Notes under the pieces: model-generated
Seen by the model: the letters and a program-made list of their open reading frames with translations, nothing else
Database searches by the model: none
Told to the model about the DNA's origin: nothing
Position numbers and translations under genes: made by a program
In this document: in pieces, positions 49,136-58,022 of the stretch
Layout: the number at the start of each line of letters is the position of its first letter
Numbering within the stretch: position 1 is the first letter of the stretch
DNA from: Candidatus Daviesbacteria bacterium
GTDB lineage: Bacteria > Patescibacteria > Microgenomatia > Daviesbacterales > UBA10151
Assembly: GCA_028687915.1 (NCBI GenBank)
Contig: JAQTZF010000001.1
Span: forward strand, 558,001 to 622,000
Length of the DNA stretch: 64,000 nt
Reading direction: 5' to 3'

Positions 49136-50489
49136 TGATATTACAAACTTATCCTTGATTGAAACCCTAAAGTCTTTAGAGGAAAAGAAATTTTCTAAAG
49201 AAGAATTAAATAAAGCTTATTTAGAAAGAATTAAGGAATTAAATCCAAAACTTAATGCATATATAAAAGTTATTGATGAAGCTTCTGAAGTACCTGTAGC
49301 TATAAAGGATATAATTTGTACTCAAAATATTGAGACAACAGCAGGCTCTAAAATATTGAGCAATTTTTTACCTCAATATAATGCAACTGTGGTTGATAAA
49401 TTGGTTTCAAAGGGTATGGGAATTATTGGAAAAGCAAATATGGATGAATTTGCCATGGGTTCTTCCGGGGAAAATTCAGCTTATGGTGTAACAAATAACC
49501 CCTGGGATTTAAATAAAGTTCCTGGAGGTTCATCCTCAGGTTCTGCAGCTGCTGTTGCAGCAGATCTTTGTGTTTTTGCACTTGCTACTGATACAGGTGG
49601 ATCCATTAGGCAGCCAGCGTCTCTTTGTGGAGTAGTAGGTTTAAAACCAAGTTATGGCAGAGTTTCCCGCTATGGAGCCATGGCAATGGCATCTTCTTTA
49701 GATCAAATAGGACCTATTACTAAAACAGTAGCTGATGCCAGAAAAGTTTTGGAATGGATTTCAGGGCCTGATGGGTTTGATTCTAACTGTATTGAAGATG
49801 GATTTAAGAGTAAAGATTTAAAACTTAAGAATGATCTAAATGGATTAAAGGTTGGGGTACCAAAAGAGTATTTTGGTAAAGGGTTAGACTCTGGGGTAGA
49901 AAAAGTTATTAAGGAAGCTATTTCCAAATTAGAAGAATTGGGGGCAGAAATCATAGAAATAAGTTTGCCTCATACTGAATATGCTGTAGCAGCCTACTAT
50001 GTTTTAATGGCTTCAGAAGTTTCTTCTAACTTTGCCAGATTTGATGGGATTAGGTTTGGTACAAAAAGGGAGGATTTTGGGGAAGAAGTAAAAAGAAGAA
50101 TAATGTTGGGAACTTTTGCCCTTTCTACTGGCTATTATGATGATTATTTTGCTAAGGCTGCTAAAGTCAGAAATCTAATAAAGCTGGACTTTGAAAAAGC
50201 TTATGATGAATGTGATGTGATTGTTGGTCCTGTTTCTCCAACAGTTGCCTGGAATATAGGTGAAAAAATAAATGATCCTTTAACTATGTATTTATCTGAC
50301 ATCTATACTATTCCTGCAAATTTAGCAGGAATTCCAGGGTTATCTGTTCCTTGTGGTTTTTCTGAAGGTTTACCTGTAGGATTACAGATTTTAGGAAAAT
50401 ATATGGATGAAGAAACTATCTTAAATGTGGGAGAAGTTTATGAACAAAATACTGAGTGGCATAATAAAAAGCCAGATTTAGGAATATAG
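49128..50489 (+). CDS. gatA: amidotransferase subunit A (glutamine amidase)
   Basis: The 453-residue amidase releases ammonia from glutamine for transamidation of misacylated tRNA. The Ser-cisSer-Lys triad is visible: lysine in VAIKDII, and PGGSSSGSAAAVAADLC with ATDTGGSIRQPAS for the serines. The ATG at 49128 is preferred over a TTG at 49122, since GGAG lies 9 nt before it. Presence of the complex implies that Gln-tRNA or Asn-tRNA is made indirectly. Confidence 0.95.
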   Translation: MNNDITNLSLIETLKSLEEKKFSKEELNKAYLERIKELNPKLNAYIKVIDEASEVPVAIKDIICTQNIETTAGSKILSNFLPQYNATVVDKLVSKGMGIIGKANMDEFAMGSSGENSAYGVTNNPWDLNKVPGGSSSGSAAAVAADLCVFALATDTGGSIRQPASLCGVVGLKPSYGRVSRYGAMAMASSLDQIGPITKTVADARKVLEWISGPDGFDSNCIEDGFKSKDLKLKNDLNGLKVGVPKEYFGKGLDSGVEKVIKEAISKLEELGAEIIEISLPHTEYAVAAYYVLMASEVSSNFARFDGIRFGTKREDFGEEVKRRIMLGTFALSTGYYDDYFAKAAKVRNLIKLDFEKAYDECDVIVGPVSPTVAWNIGEKINDPLTMYLSDIYTIPANLAGIPGLSVPCGFSEGLPVGLQILGKYMDEETILNVGEVYEQNTEWHNKKPDLGI

Positions 50490-50493
50490 ATTA

Positions 50494-51819
50494 ATGAATA
50501 AATACGAGACAGTAATAGGGCTAGAGGTCCATGTAGAACTTAATACAAAATCAAAAATGTTTTGCAGATGCTCTGTAGATTATTTTGGTGCAAAACCAAA
50601 TACACATACTTGTCCTGTTTGTTTGGGCCTGCCTGGTGCTTTGCCTTATATAAATAAACAAGCAATAGAAGATTGTATGGAAATTGGTTTGGCATTAAAT
50701 TGTGAGATTTCCAATCTTTCTAGATTTGAAAGAAAAAATTATTTTTATCCAGATTTAGCCAAAGGTTATCAGATCTCTCAATACCGCTGGCCTCTTTGTA
50801 TAAATGGATGGCTGGAAGTAGAAAATGAAAAAGGTGAAAAAGTAGTAATCCGCATTAACCGTGCTCACCAGGAAGAGGATACTGGTAAATTAACTCACTC
50901 AAATGGTGAAACTTTAATTGATTACAACCGTTCCAGTGTTCCTTTGGTTGAAGTTGTAACAGAACCAGACTTTCGTGATACTGCAGAAGTTCGGGATTAT
51001 GCTAAAAAGCTCCAGCAGCTATTTAGATATTTAGGGGTTTCTAATGCAGATATGGAAAGAGGGGATATGAGGCTGGAGGCAAATGTTAGTGTTCGTTTAG
51101 AAGGAACTAAAGAGTTACCTAGCTACAGAGTAGAACTCAAAAATATTAACTCTTTTAGGTTTATGGTGGCTGCTATTGAATATGAAGTGAAAAGACAAAT
51201 TGAAGCTTTAGAAAAGGGTGAAAAGCTAGTTCAGGAAACAAGAGGATGGGATGAAAATAAAAAACAAACATTTGTTCAAAGAGTAAAAGAAGAGGCAAAT
51301 GATTATCGGTATTTTCCAGATCCTGATTTACCAGTACTGGAGTTTACCAGTGCTGAAGTTGGTCAAATGAAAAATGATTTACCAGAATTACCTTGGGAAA
51401 AATTAGAAAGATTTGTGGAAGATTATGAGATCTCACTTAATAATGCCAAAATTTTAACAGAAGAAAGAATTTCTGCAGATTTATTTGAAGAAGCTATAAA
51501 ACAAGGATTAGAAAAACAAATCAAACCACAGCAGATTGCTAATTTTATTGTAAACCAAAAAATTAAACTAGATTCTGAGGAAGATATTGCTTCTATTTTA
51601 GAAAGTATTGCCAATAAGAAAGTTGACATGATTGAAGATGAAAGTGAACTTATAAGATTAGTTCAAGAAGCAATAACAGAGAATAAAGATTCAGCAGACG
51701 CTTATAAAAGTGGTAAATTAGGTGCTTTAAACGTTATCTTAGGTTCAGTAATGAAGAAATCAAATGGTAAAGTTAACGCAGATAAAATCCGTCAATTATT
51801 AGAAGATAATTTAAAATAA
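50494..51819 (+). CDS. gatB: amidotransferase subunit B
   Basis: The 441-residue subunit phosphorylates and transamidates the misacylated tRNA. It starts YETVIGLEVHVELNTKSKMF and contains the zinc-binding CRCS and HTCPVCLGLPGALP region and the KNYFYPDLAKGYQISQY stretch. It is somewhat shorter than the usual 475 residues, with a reduced C-terminal YqeY-like tail. It lies 4 bp after gatA. Confidence 0.95.
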   Translation: MNKYETVIGLEVHVELNTKSKMFCRCSVDYFGAKPNTHTCPVCLGLPGALPYINKQAIEDCMEIGLALNCEISNLSRFERKNYFYPDLAKGYQISQYRWPLCINGWLEVENEKGEKVVIRINRAHQEEDTGKLTHSNGETLIDYNRSSVPLVEVVTEPDFRDTAEVRDYAKKLQQLFRYLGVSNADMERGDMRLEANVSVRLEGTKELPSYRVELKNINSFRFMVAAIEYEVKRQIEALEKGEKLVQETRGWDENKKQTFVQRVKEEANDYRYFPDPDLPVLEFTSAEVGQMKNDLPELPWEKLERFVEDYEISLNNAKILTEERISADLFEEAIKQGLEKQIKPQQIANFIVNQKIKLDSEEDIASILESIANKKVDMIEDESELIRLVQEAITENKDSADAYKSGKLGALNVILGSVMKKSNGKVNADKIRQLLEDNLK

Positions 51820-51827
51820 ACTCCCTC

Positions 51828-51858
51828 TTGAAATAGGTGTCTATACAGCTGGTAGAAT
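51828..51858 (+). promoter_or_regulatory. dnaE promoter
   Basis: TTGAAA (51828-51833) and TAGAAT (51853-51858) are 19 bp apart; the ATG at 51870 is 11 nt after the -10 box. Confidence 0.4.
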
Positions 51859-51869
51859 ATTAGCCGTAC

Positions 51870-54800
51870 ATGCCTAAATTTGTTCATCTTCATGGTCATA
51901 GTGAATATTCTCTGCTTGATGGTTTATCAAAGATAAAAAAGCTGGTTAAATTAGCAAAAGATTTTGATATGCCAGCCATCGCAGTGACTGATCACGGAGT
52001 CATGTATGGAGCAATAGAATTTTATAAAGCAGCCTTGGAGGAAGAAATTAAACCTATTGTTGGTTGTGAAGTATATGTAGCAAAAAGATCTCACACAGAC
52101 AAAGAAGGAAAAATAGATACTGAACCCTATCATTTAACTCTTTTAGCTAAAAATTATGAAGGTTATAAAAACTTGATGAAGTTGGTGTCTATTGCACACC
52201 TTGATGGCTATTATTACAAACCCAGGGTAGACAGAGAATTATTAAAAACTTATCACGAAGGAATTATTGCTTTATCTGGTTGTCCTGGAGGTGAATTTGC
52301 AGAAAGTTTAAAAGAAGATAGCTTTAAAGATGGTGAAGAAGTTGCCAGAAAATATTTAGAAATTTTTGGTGAAGGTAATTATTTCATGGAGTTACAGGAC
52401 CATGAATATGAAACCATTTTAAAAAATAACCCGAGGTTTGATCCTAAAATAAAAGCAGATTTAGAAAGAATGGCAACTTTTCAAAATCTTTGGTGGAAGG
52501 CAGTTAAAGAAATTAGTCCTAAATTAAGCATTCCAATAGTAGCTACCAATGATTATCACTATGTAAGAGAGGATGATGCTAATGCTCAGGATGCCTTGCT
52601 TTGTGTGCAAACAGGAAAGTTCATTAAAGACATTGATAGATTAAGGATGATTGATACCCCAAATCTTTATATTCGCTCATCAGATGAGATGGCTACTTTA
52701 TTTAAAGAAATTCCTGATGCTATTTCTAATACTGTGAAGGTTGCTGACTTAACAAATCTGGAGATTCCTTTGGGTAAAGCTTATTTTCCTATTTTTGATA
52801 TTCCTCAGGGATTATCTGCTATGGATTATTTAAGACAACAGTGTGAAATAGGATTTAAAGAAAAATATCCGGAAGGGTCAAAAAAGCTGCCAGCTACTAT
52901 GGAAGTGCTGCGAGAGAGATTGGATTATGAACTTTCTGTTATTGAAAAGAAAAACTATCCTACTTATTTTTTGATTGTTTCTGATTTTATAAATTGGTCT
53001 CATGATCAAAAGATTATTACTAATACCAGGGGTTCTGCTGCAGGGTCTCTGGTGCTTTTTTGTTTAGGGGTTACAAATATTGATCCAATTGAATACATGC
53101 TTCCTTTTGAGAGATTTTTAAATCCATTTAGGCCATCTTTACCCGATATAGATTCTGATATTGCAGATGACCGTCGGGATGATGTTATTCGCTACATTAT
53201 GGAAAAATATGGTCATGATAAAGTGGCACATATTATTACCTATGGAACAATGATGGGTCGGGCAGCAATAAGAGATGTAGGGCGGGTTCTGGGGCTTGCT
53301 TATGGGCAGGTTGATACAATTGCCAAATTAGTACCACCTCCAAGACAAGGCTTTCATCAGACCTTAGATGATGCAGTAAAAGAAGTTCCTGAATTAAGTT
53401 TGGCTTATAAACAGGATCCGGAAATTAAAGCTTTAATAGACTTGGCTAAAAAAGTTGAAGGAACCATTCGCCATGCTTCTGTGCATGCTGCAGGATTGGT
53501 AATTTCCCCCACTGCTTTAACTGATTTTTCCCCAATCCAAAGAGAATCTAAGGGAAATAAAATAGTTACTCAATATGAGATGCATTCAATAGAAGATGTG
53601 GGGCTCGTAAAAATGGATATGTTGGGTATTCGGAATCTTTCGATTTTAGGTAGAGCTGTTGCCATTGTAAAAGATACCCATGGGATAGATATAGATTTAA
53701 ATAATTTACCTCTTGATGATAAAAAAACATATGAGCTTTTGGGTAGAGGAGATACAATTGGTCTTTTTCAGCTTGAAGGTGCGGGGATGACTAAATATCT
53801 GGTTGATCTAAAGCCTACTAATATTTTTGATATTTCTGCTATGGTGGCACTTTACCGACCAGGACCTTTGGCAATTATTCCAGAGTATATTGCCAGAAAA
53901 CGTGATCCGGGAAAAATAACCTATTTTGACCCCAGAATGGAAGAATATTTACAAAGATCTTTAGGTCTTTTGGTTTATCAGGATGATGTTTTACTTACAG
54001 CTATAAAAATTGCCGGATATGATTGGGAAGAAGCAGATAAATTTAGAAAAGCCATGGGTAAAAAAATTCCTGCAGAGATGGCAAAACAAAAGGATCATTT
54101 TATAACAGGGGCAGTTGCTAATGGGATGGAAAAGAAAAAAGCAGAAGAGCTTTTTAAGTTAATTGAGCCATTTGCTGCGTATGGATTTAATAAGGCTCAT
54201 GCTGCCTCGTATGCCATGGTGGCTTATCAAACAGCTTACATGAAGGCAAACTACACTGCAGAGTTTATGGCTGCTGTGATGACTGCTGAATATGGGGATA
54301 CAGATAAGATTGCAGCTGCTATGGATGAATGTAAAAGATTAGGAATAATTGTTTTACCACCAGATGTAAATAAATCAAAAGTTGATTTTACATTACAAAA
54401 TATAAAGGATCTAACAGCGGATCAATTAAAACGTCAAATTGGTGAAACAAAAACAGTAGCATATGAAAAAGCTATTATTTTTGGATTATCTGCTATTAAG
54501 AACGTGGGTCTACTTGCTATAGAATCTATTCTAAAATCCAGACAAAAAGGTGAGTTTAAATCTTTGGTTGATCTTTGCAATAGGGTTGATAACCGTTTGG
54601 TAAATAAAAAAACTTTAGAAAGTTTAATTAAATCAGGAGCAATGGATAGTTTGGGTAGTAGGGCTTCTCAATTATTAGTTTTAGAACAAGTTTTAGAAAA
54701 GATTCATCAAAACTCTAAAAAAGCTATCACAGGACAGGTGGGATTATTTGGGGAAGAAGAAGGTGTGAATGTAATTAACATTGATTTACCGGAAGTAGAA

Positions 54801-55505
54801 GAATTAGGTCTTGATGAGATGCTAACTTTTGAAAAAGATCTATTGGGTTTTTATCTTCATGAACCTCCTTATGTAAAATTGTTAGCACAAGTTGGTAAAT
54901 ATACCTCTTATAAGATTGCAGATATTTCTGAACATATTGTGGGGCAAAAAGTGGTAATCGGAGGAGTCATTGCAGAAGCAAAAAAAGTATTAACAAAAAA
55001 GAATCAATCTGAAATGGCTTTTCTAAAGATTTCAGATTTAACTTCAGAAATTGAAACAGTAGTATTCCCAAAAACTTATGAATTAACCAAGAGTTTTTTA
55101 ATTAAAGATACTGTAGTAATAATTTGGGGTAAGGTAGATAGTCGTGAAGATAAGCTGTCTTTAATCATTGATGAAATCACTGCTTTTGATCCAAATTTAC
55201 CACCAGATCAAATTGGTGATGGTGTTGAAGATAAAAAATCCTACTCAAGTGAGCCAACTACTTATCGGGATATAGAGATTATGGTTCCACAAGATTGTGC
55301 TGTAGAAATCTTACAAAAGGTTAATAAAACACTTCGGGGTTATCCTGGAAAAAAGAAAGTTGCTATTTTATTACCAAGTGGAGGTTCAAATTTGAGAGTG
55401 ATGGACTTACCTTTTGGGGTTAATTTAGAGCCTCTAATGTTGGAAGAATTAGAGCAATTATTGGGTAAAGGAGCGGTTATTGATTTAAGTGTCGTAAAAG
55501 GTTAA
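51870..55505 (+). CDS. dnaE: DNA polymerase III alpha subunit
   Basis: The 1211-residue replicative polymerase has an N-terminal PHP domain (FVHLHGHSEYSLLDGLS, AVTDHGVMYGAIEF), the C-family polymerase core (SLPDIDSDIADDRRDDVI with catalytic aspartates, RHASVHAAGLVISP, VALYRPGPL, AAYGFNKAHAASYAMVAYQTAY), a helix-hairpin-helix and an OB domain (KVVIGGVIAEAKK). It synthesises chromosomal DNA on the clamp. No intein is present and the length is ordinary. Confidence 0.97.
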   Translation: MPKFVHLHGHSEYSLLDGLSKIKKLVKLAKDFDMPAIAVTDHGVMYGAIEFYKAALEEEIKPIVGCEVYVAKRSHTDKEGKIDTEPYHLTLLAKNYEGYKNLMKLVSIAHLDGYYYKPRVDRELLKTYHEGIIALSGCPGGEFAESLKEDSFKDGEEVARKYLEIFGEGNYFMELQDHEYETILKNNPRFDPKIKADLERMATFQNLWWKAVKEISPKLSIPIVATNDYHYVREDDANAQDALLCVQTGKFIKDIDRLRMIDTPNLYIRSSDEMATLFKEIPDAISNTVKVADLTNLEIPLGKAYFPIFDIPQGLSAMDYLRQQCEIGFKEKYPEGSKKLPATMEVLRERLDYELSVIEKKNYPTYFLIVSDFINWSHDQKIITNTRGSAAGSLVLFCLGVTNIDPIEYMLPFERFLNPFRPSLPDIDSDIADDRRDDVIRYIMEKYGHDKVAHIITYGTMMGRAAIRDVGRVLGLAYGQVDTIAKLVPPPRQGFHQTLDDAVKEVPELSLAYKQDPEIKALIDLAKKVEGTIRHASVHAAGLVISPTALTDFSPIQRESKGNKIVTQYEMHSIEDVGLVKMDMLGIRNLSILGRAVAIVKDTHGIDIDLNNLPLDDKKTYELLGRGDTIGLFQLEGAGMTKYLVDLKPTNIFDISAMVALYRPGPLAIIPEYIARKRDPGKITYFDPRMEEYLQRSLGLLVYQDDVLLTAIKIAGYDWEEADKFRKAMGKKIPAEMAKQKDHFITGAVANGMEKKKAEELFKLIEPFAAYGFNKAHAASYAMVAYQTAYMKANYTAEFMAAVMTAEYGDTDKIAAAMDECKRLGIIVLPPDVNKSKVDFTLQNIKDLTADQLKRQIGETKTVAYEKAIIFGLSAIKNVGLLAIESILKSRQKGEFKSLVDLCNRVDNRLVNKKTLESLIKSGAMDSLGSRASQLLVLEQVLEKIHQNSKKAITGQVGLFGEEEGVNVINIDLPEVEELGLDEMLTFEKDLLGFYLHEPPYVKLLAQVGKYTSYKIADISEHIVGQKVVIGGVIAEAKKVLTKKNQSEMAFLKISDLTSEIETVVFPKTYELTKSFLIKDTVVIIWGKVDSREDKLSLIIDEITAFDPNLPPDQIGDGVEDKKSYSSEPTTYRDIEIMVPQDCAVEILQKVNKTLRGYPGKKKVAILLPSGGSNLRVMDLPFGVNLEPLMLEELEQLLGKGAVIDLSVVKG

Positions 55506-55508
55506 AAT
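55503..55508 (+). promoter_or_regulatory. -10 box of rplS
   Basis: TAAAAT overlaps the dnaE stop codon and ends 7 nt before the rplS ATG at 55516. Confidence 0.4.
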
Positions 55509-55515
55509 TATCCTC

Positions 55516-55830
55516 ATGATTTCATTTGAATTAAATAATCTAAATATTCATATCGGCGACACTATTCGTGTTCACTCAACTGTGGTTGAAGGAGCCAAAA
55601 GCAGGGTTCAGATTTTTGAAGGAATCTTAATAGCTTTAGCAGGCAGGGAAGAAAATAAAATGATGACTGTTCGTCATATTGGTACAGGTGGAATGGGAGT
55701 AGAAAAAAAATGGCCTTTGAATGCTAAGTCTATTGTAAAGATAGAAGTAGTAAAGCACGCTAAAAACGTTAGACGCAGCAAACTTTTTTATCTTAGAAAA
55801 CTTATTGGTAGAAATGCTACTAGAGTCTAA
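55516..55830 (+). CDS. rplS: 50S ribosomal protein L19
   Basis: The 104-residue protein matches L19, located at the 30S-50S interface: IHIGDTIRVHSTVVEGAKSRVQIFEGILIA in two parts, and RRSKLFYLRKLIGRNATRV at the C-terminus. rnhB and yraN follow; rplS-rnhB-yraN is a known bacterial gene order, although trmD is not here. Confidence 0.94.
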   Translation: MISFELNNLNIHIGDTIRVHSTVVEGAKSRVQIFEGILIALAGREENKMMTVRHIGTGGMGVEKKWPLNAKSIVKIEVVKHAKNVRRSKLFYLRKLIGRNATRV

Positions 55831-55835
55831 AAAAT

Positions 55836-55954
55836 AATTTCTAAGTACTAATTTCTAATTAACCTAAATAATTCCCAATCCACAATTATCACATTTGGTT
55901 TGGTATTTTGGGTTTATTTAGAAATTAGATTAATTAGATCAATTAGGTTAATTT
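55836..55954. repeat. AT-rich imperfect palindrome between rplS and rnhB
   Basis: CTAATTTCTAATTAACCTAA on the left is matched in inverted orientation by the TTTAGAAATTAGATTAATTAG and AATTAGGTTAATTT stretches on the right, with CCCAA/TTGGG nearer the centre. The whole could fold into a long imperfect hairpin. It may be a dispersed palindromic repeat or an rplS terminator. Confidence 0.45.
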
Positions 55955-55962
55955 AACAATAC

Positions 55963-56574
55963 ATGGTTTGTCCAACTCTTGATATAGAAAAAGAACTTTG
56001 GAGTCAAGGTTATAATTTAATCTGTGGTATAGATGAAGTTGGAAGAGGCTGTTTTGCAGGTCCAGTTGTAGCTGGTGCAGTAGTTTTTCCTAAAGATATT
56101 GTTTTACCAGAAGGTATTGCTGATTCAAAATTATTAACCCCTAAAAAAAGAGAAATTTTATCTAAGATTATTAAAGAAGTGGCTCTTTTTTGGGCTGTTG
56201 GGGAAATTAGTGTTGAATCTATTAATGAAGTAGGAATAGGTGTTTCTACTAACCTGGCTTTTTTAGAAGCTATAAAGAACTTAGGTAAAACCCCGGATTA
56301 TTATTTAATTGATGCTTTTTTTATTAAGGATTTAGATAAAAAAAATCAAAAACCAATTCCATCTGGTGATAAAATTTGTGCTTCTATTTCTGCTGCTTCA
56401 ATTATTGCTAAAGTTTATAGAGATGATTTAATGAGAAAACTTTCTCAGGTTTATCCCCAGTATGGGTTTGAACAAAATAATGGTTATGGAACCAAAGATC
56501 ACAGGGATGCTTTAAAAAAACATGGACTTTGTGAGTTTCACAGAACTTCTTTTAACCTGGATAAGTTCCTTTAA
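55963..56574 (+). CDS. rnhB: ribonuclease HII
   Basis: The 203-residue enzyme removes ribonucleotides and RNA-DNA hybrids. The catalytic DEDD set begins in GIDEVGRGCFAGPVVAGAVV (Asp-Glu) and continues with the aspartate in YYLIDAFF and the later aspartate near IAKVYRDDLM. Total length and motif order are ordinary for RNase HII. Confidence 0.95.
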   Translation: MVCPTLDIEKELWSQGYNLICGIDEVGRGCFAGPVVAGAVVFPKDIVLPEGIADSKLLTPKKREILSKIIKEVALFWAVGEISVESINEVGIGVSTNLAFLEAIKNLGKTPDYYLIDAFFIKDLDKKNQKPIPSGDKICASISAASIIAKVYRDDLMRKLSQVYPQYGFEQNNGYGTKDHRDALKKHGLCEFHRTSFNLDKFL

Positions 56575-56590
56575 ATGTCATTCGTTTTTC

Positions 56591-56652
56591 TGTCATCCTG
56601 ATCCACCTCTGGTGGAGAAGGATCTAGATTCTTCTCTTCGTTCAGAATGACA
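56591..56652. repeat. palindromic dispersed-repeat-like element
   Basis: TGTCATCCTGA at the left end pairs with TTCAGAATGACA at the right end, with inner arms CCACC/GGTGG and AGAAGGATC/GATTCTTCT. The sequence resembles the TCATTCTGAACGAAGAGAAG-type repeats I recall from many bacterial genomes. It lies between rnhB and the true start of yraN. Confidence 0.6.
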
Positions 56653-56658
56653 AAAAGG

Positions 56659-56669
56659 TGTAATAATAT
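56659..56669 (+). promoter_or_regulatory. promoter of yraN
   Basis: TG at 56659-56660 and overlapping AATAAT/TAATAT boxes end 4-6 nt before the ATG at 56674. This supports the internal start over the upstream ATG at 56647, which lies in the palindromic repeat. Confidence 0.4.
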
Positions 56670-56673
56670 TCTT

Positions 56674-57033
56674 ATGTCTACAGTTGCAGTGGGAAATAAA
56701 GGAGAAGATTTAGCTTGTAAGTATTTACAAAAATTAGGCTATCAGATTTTAGAGAAAAATTATCGGATAAGAGGTGGGGAAATAGATATAGTAGCAAAGG
56801 ATAAGGATTATTTAGTATTTATAGAAGTAAAAACCAGGTCTTCACATAAGTTTGGTTTACCAGTAGAAGCTATGACTTATTGGAAAATAAAACACTTACT
56901 AAAAACAGCCCAGTTTTATATTCAAAAGATAAAATGGGGAGATAAACCCTATAGATTAGATTTTATTTCCATAGATTTTGCAGAAAATCCTGATAACCCA
57001 AATATAGAGTTAATTAAGAATATTACAGGATAA
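56674..57033 (+). CDS. yraN: UPF0102 family protein YraN
   Basis: The product is about 119 residues from the ATG at 56674. It has the YraN nuclease-like fold: GNKGEDLACKYLQKLGYQILEKNYR, then GGEIDIVAKDKDYLVFIEVKTR, which carries a PD-(D/E)xK-like acidic set. The biochemical role is not settled; a Holliday-junction-resolvase-like nuclease has been proposed for the family. It follows rnhB, the usual neighbour. Confidence 0.9.
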   Translation: MSTVAVGNKGEDLACKYLQKLGYQILEKNYRIRGGEIDIVAKDKDYLVFIEVKTRSSHKFGLPVEAMTYWKIKHLLKTAQFYIQKIKWGDKPYRLDFISIDFAENPDNPNIELIKNITG

Positions 57034-57384
57034 ACTCTCAGTTAATTTTTGAATCATGTCTTCACTGCTTTCATATTCAATAAAAACATTTGAAGCTGTC
57101 TTTAAAGTATCTGATATTTTTTTGCCTTTTTTATATATACAAATAATTGGAACTTTATATGAGCTTGCCCAACCAAGTTCTATTTTTTGTCCTTCTGAAG
57201 GATAAGACACTTCTGCTAATACTAAATCACACTCTTTCAGGTATTCTTTTGAATTAAATTGCTCCAGGAAGAATTCATGAGGTAAGGTTATTTCATGTAG
57301 ATTATTTAGCTTCGATTTACGAAGTGGTTGATAAAGTTCTTTTTGGTAATCAAAGCCTGAGGAATGGGTAACATAGATTTTCAT
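57010..57384 (-). CDS. nucleoside 2-deoxyribosyltransferase-like protein
   Basis: The 124-residue protein has IYVTHSSGFDYQKELYQPL at the N-terminus and DLVLAEVSYPSEGQKIELGWA in the middle, the pattern of the 2-deoxyribosyltransferase and DNPH1 fold, where the glutamate is the nucleophile. Such enzymes cleave or exchange the base of deoxynucleosides or deoxynucleotides. The last 24 bases overlap yraN convergently. The exact substrate is unknown. Confidence 0.7.
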   Translation of the reverse strand: MKIYVTHSSGFDYQKELYQPLRKSKLNNLHEITLPHEFFLEQFNSKEYLKECDLVLAEVSYPSEGQKIELGWASSYKVPIICIYKKGKKISDTLKTASNVFIEYESSEDMIQKLTESLSCNILN

Positions 57385-57386
57385 TA

Positions 57387-57740
57387 TTAAGGTTGGTTAT
57401 TTCTATTTATTGGTAGGAAATCCTCATAAACTCTTGGTCCGCCTATTCTATCTGGTTCTAAAAAACGTGTTTTAAATATTGCTCCAAACCCTGTTATTCC
57501 AGCTGCTGCAGCCCCTACTATTCTGCACACATTAATTTCATCCATACCCAGTTTTCTTAAATATTCTGCAGCTAACTCTCCATGACTATCATCTTCATCT
57601 TCTCTAAGAAAATATATTTGATAGGCAGCAGCATAAGTTAAATTTCCAGCATCAGCTCTAATAGCTTCATGAGGTTCTCCATCCAACTCTTTAATTTGGA
57701 TAGCAGGTGAGACAAGACCAGTACTTATAATTTCAGGCAT
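57387..57740 (-). CDS. hypothetical protein
   Basis: The 117-residue protein is acidic, contains REDEDDSHGELAAEYLRKLG and an Ala/Gly-rich stretch IVGAAAAGITGFGAIF, and has no family I recognise. It lies 2 bp upstream of the deoxyribosyltransferase-like gene in the same direction, so the two are probably cotranscribed. Confidence 0.5.
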   Translation of the reverse strand: MPEIISTGLVSPAIQIKELDGEPHEAIRADAGNLTYAAAYQIYFLREDEDDSHGELAAEYLRKLGMDEINVCRIVGAAAAGITGFGAIFKTRFLEPDRIGGPRVYEDFLPINRNNQP

Positions 57741-57772
57741 ATTTTTAATCGCTTGGAGACCTTTTTGTTTTG

Positions 57773-57845
57773 TAGCGCCTACGGGATTCGAACCCGTGAT
57801 TACTGGGATGAAAACCCAGTGTCCTAACCACTAGACGAAGGCGCC
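57773..57845 (-). tRNA. tRNA-Glu(TTC)
   Basis: The 73-nt cloverleaf has acceptor GGCGCCT/AGGCGCT (G1-U72 wobble), a short D-arm, anticodon stem CTGGG/CCCAG with loop TTTTCAT and T-arm ACGGG TTCGAAT CCCGT. The anticodon TTC reads glutamate codons. CCA is not encoded. Two hairpin-forming partial copies of its 5' end lie directly upstream. Confidence 0.94.
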
Positions 57846-57859
57846 GTTTTTTTAAATTT

Positions 57860-57954
57860 GCCTTCATCTGCGAGCTATAGCTCTAATGACGAAGGCGCCG
57901 TTTTATGAATCCTCTTCGTCTGCGAGGACTTTGTCCTCTAATGACGAAGGAGTC
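57860..57954 (-). repeat. two tandem palindromic copies of the tRNA-Glu 5' end
   Basis: Both units begin like the tRNA and contain CCTTCGTC (57888-57899 and 57943-57954 on the minus strand), followed by ATTAGAG, an inner hairpin, CGCAGA and a sequence complementary to the start. The outer stems are about 8 bp. The inner stems differ between copies yet stay complementary (GAGCTATAGCTC versus GAGGAC-AAA-GTCCTC), which points to selection on structure. Confidence 0.75.
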
Positions 57955-57985
57955 ATACCTGTTATTTTATCAGATTGTGCTTAAC

Positions 57986-58014
57986 TTGACAAATAAGTTT
58001 TCACATTGTTTAAT
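57986..58014 (+). promoter_or_regulatory. promoter of the small secreted-protein operon
   Basis: TTGACA (57986-57991), a 17-bp spacer and TTTAAT (58009-58014) with TG at 58007 precede the ATG at 58023 by 8 nt. Confidence 0.6.
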
Positions 58015-58022
58015 AAGTCTTC

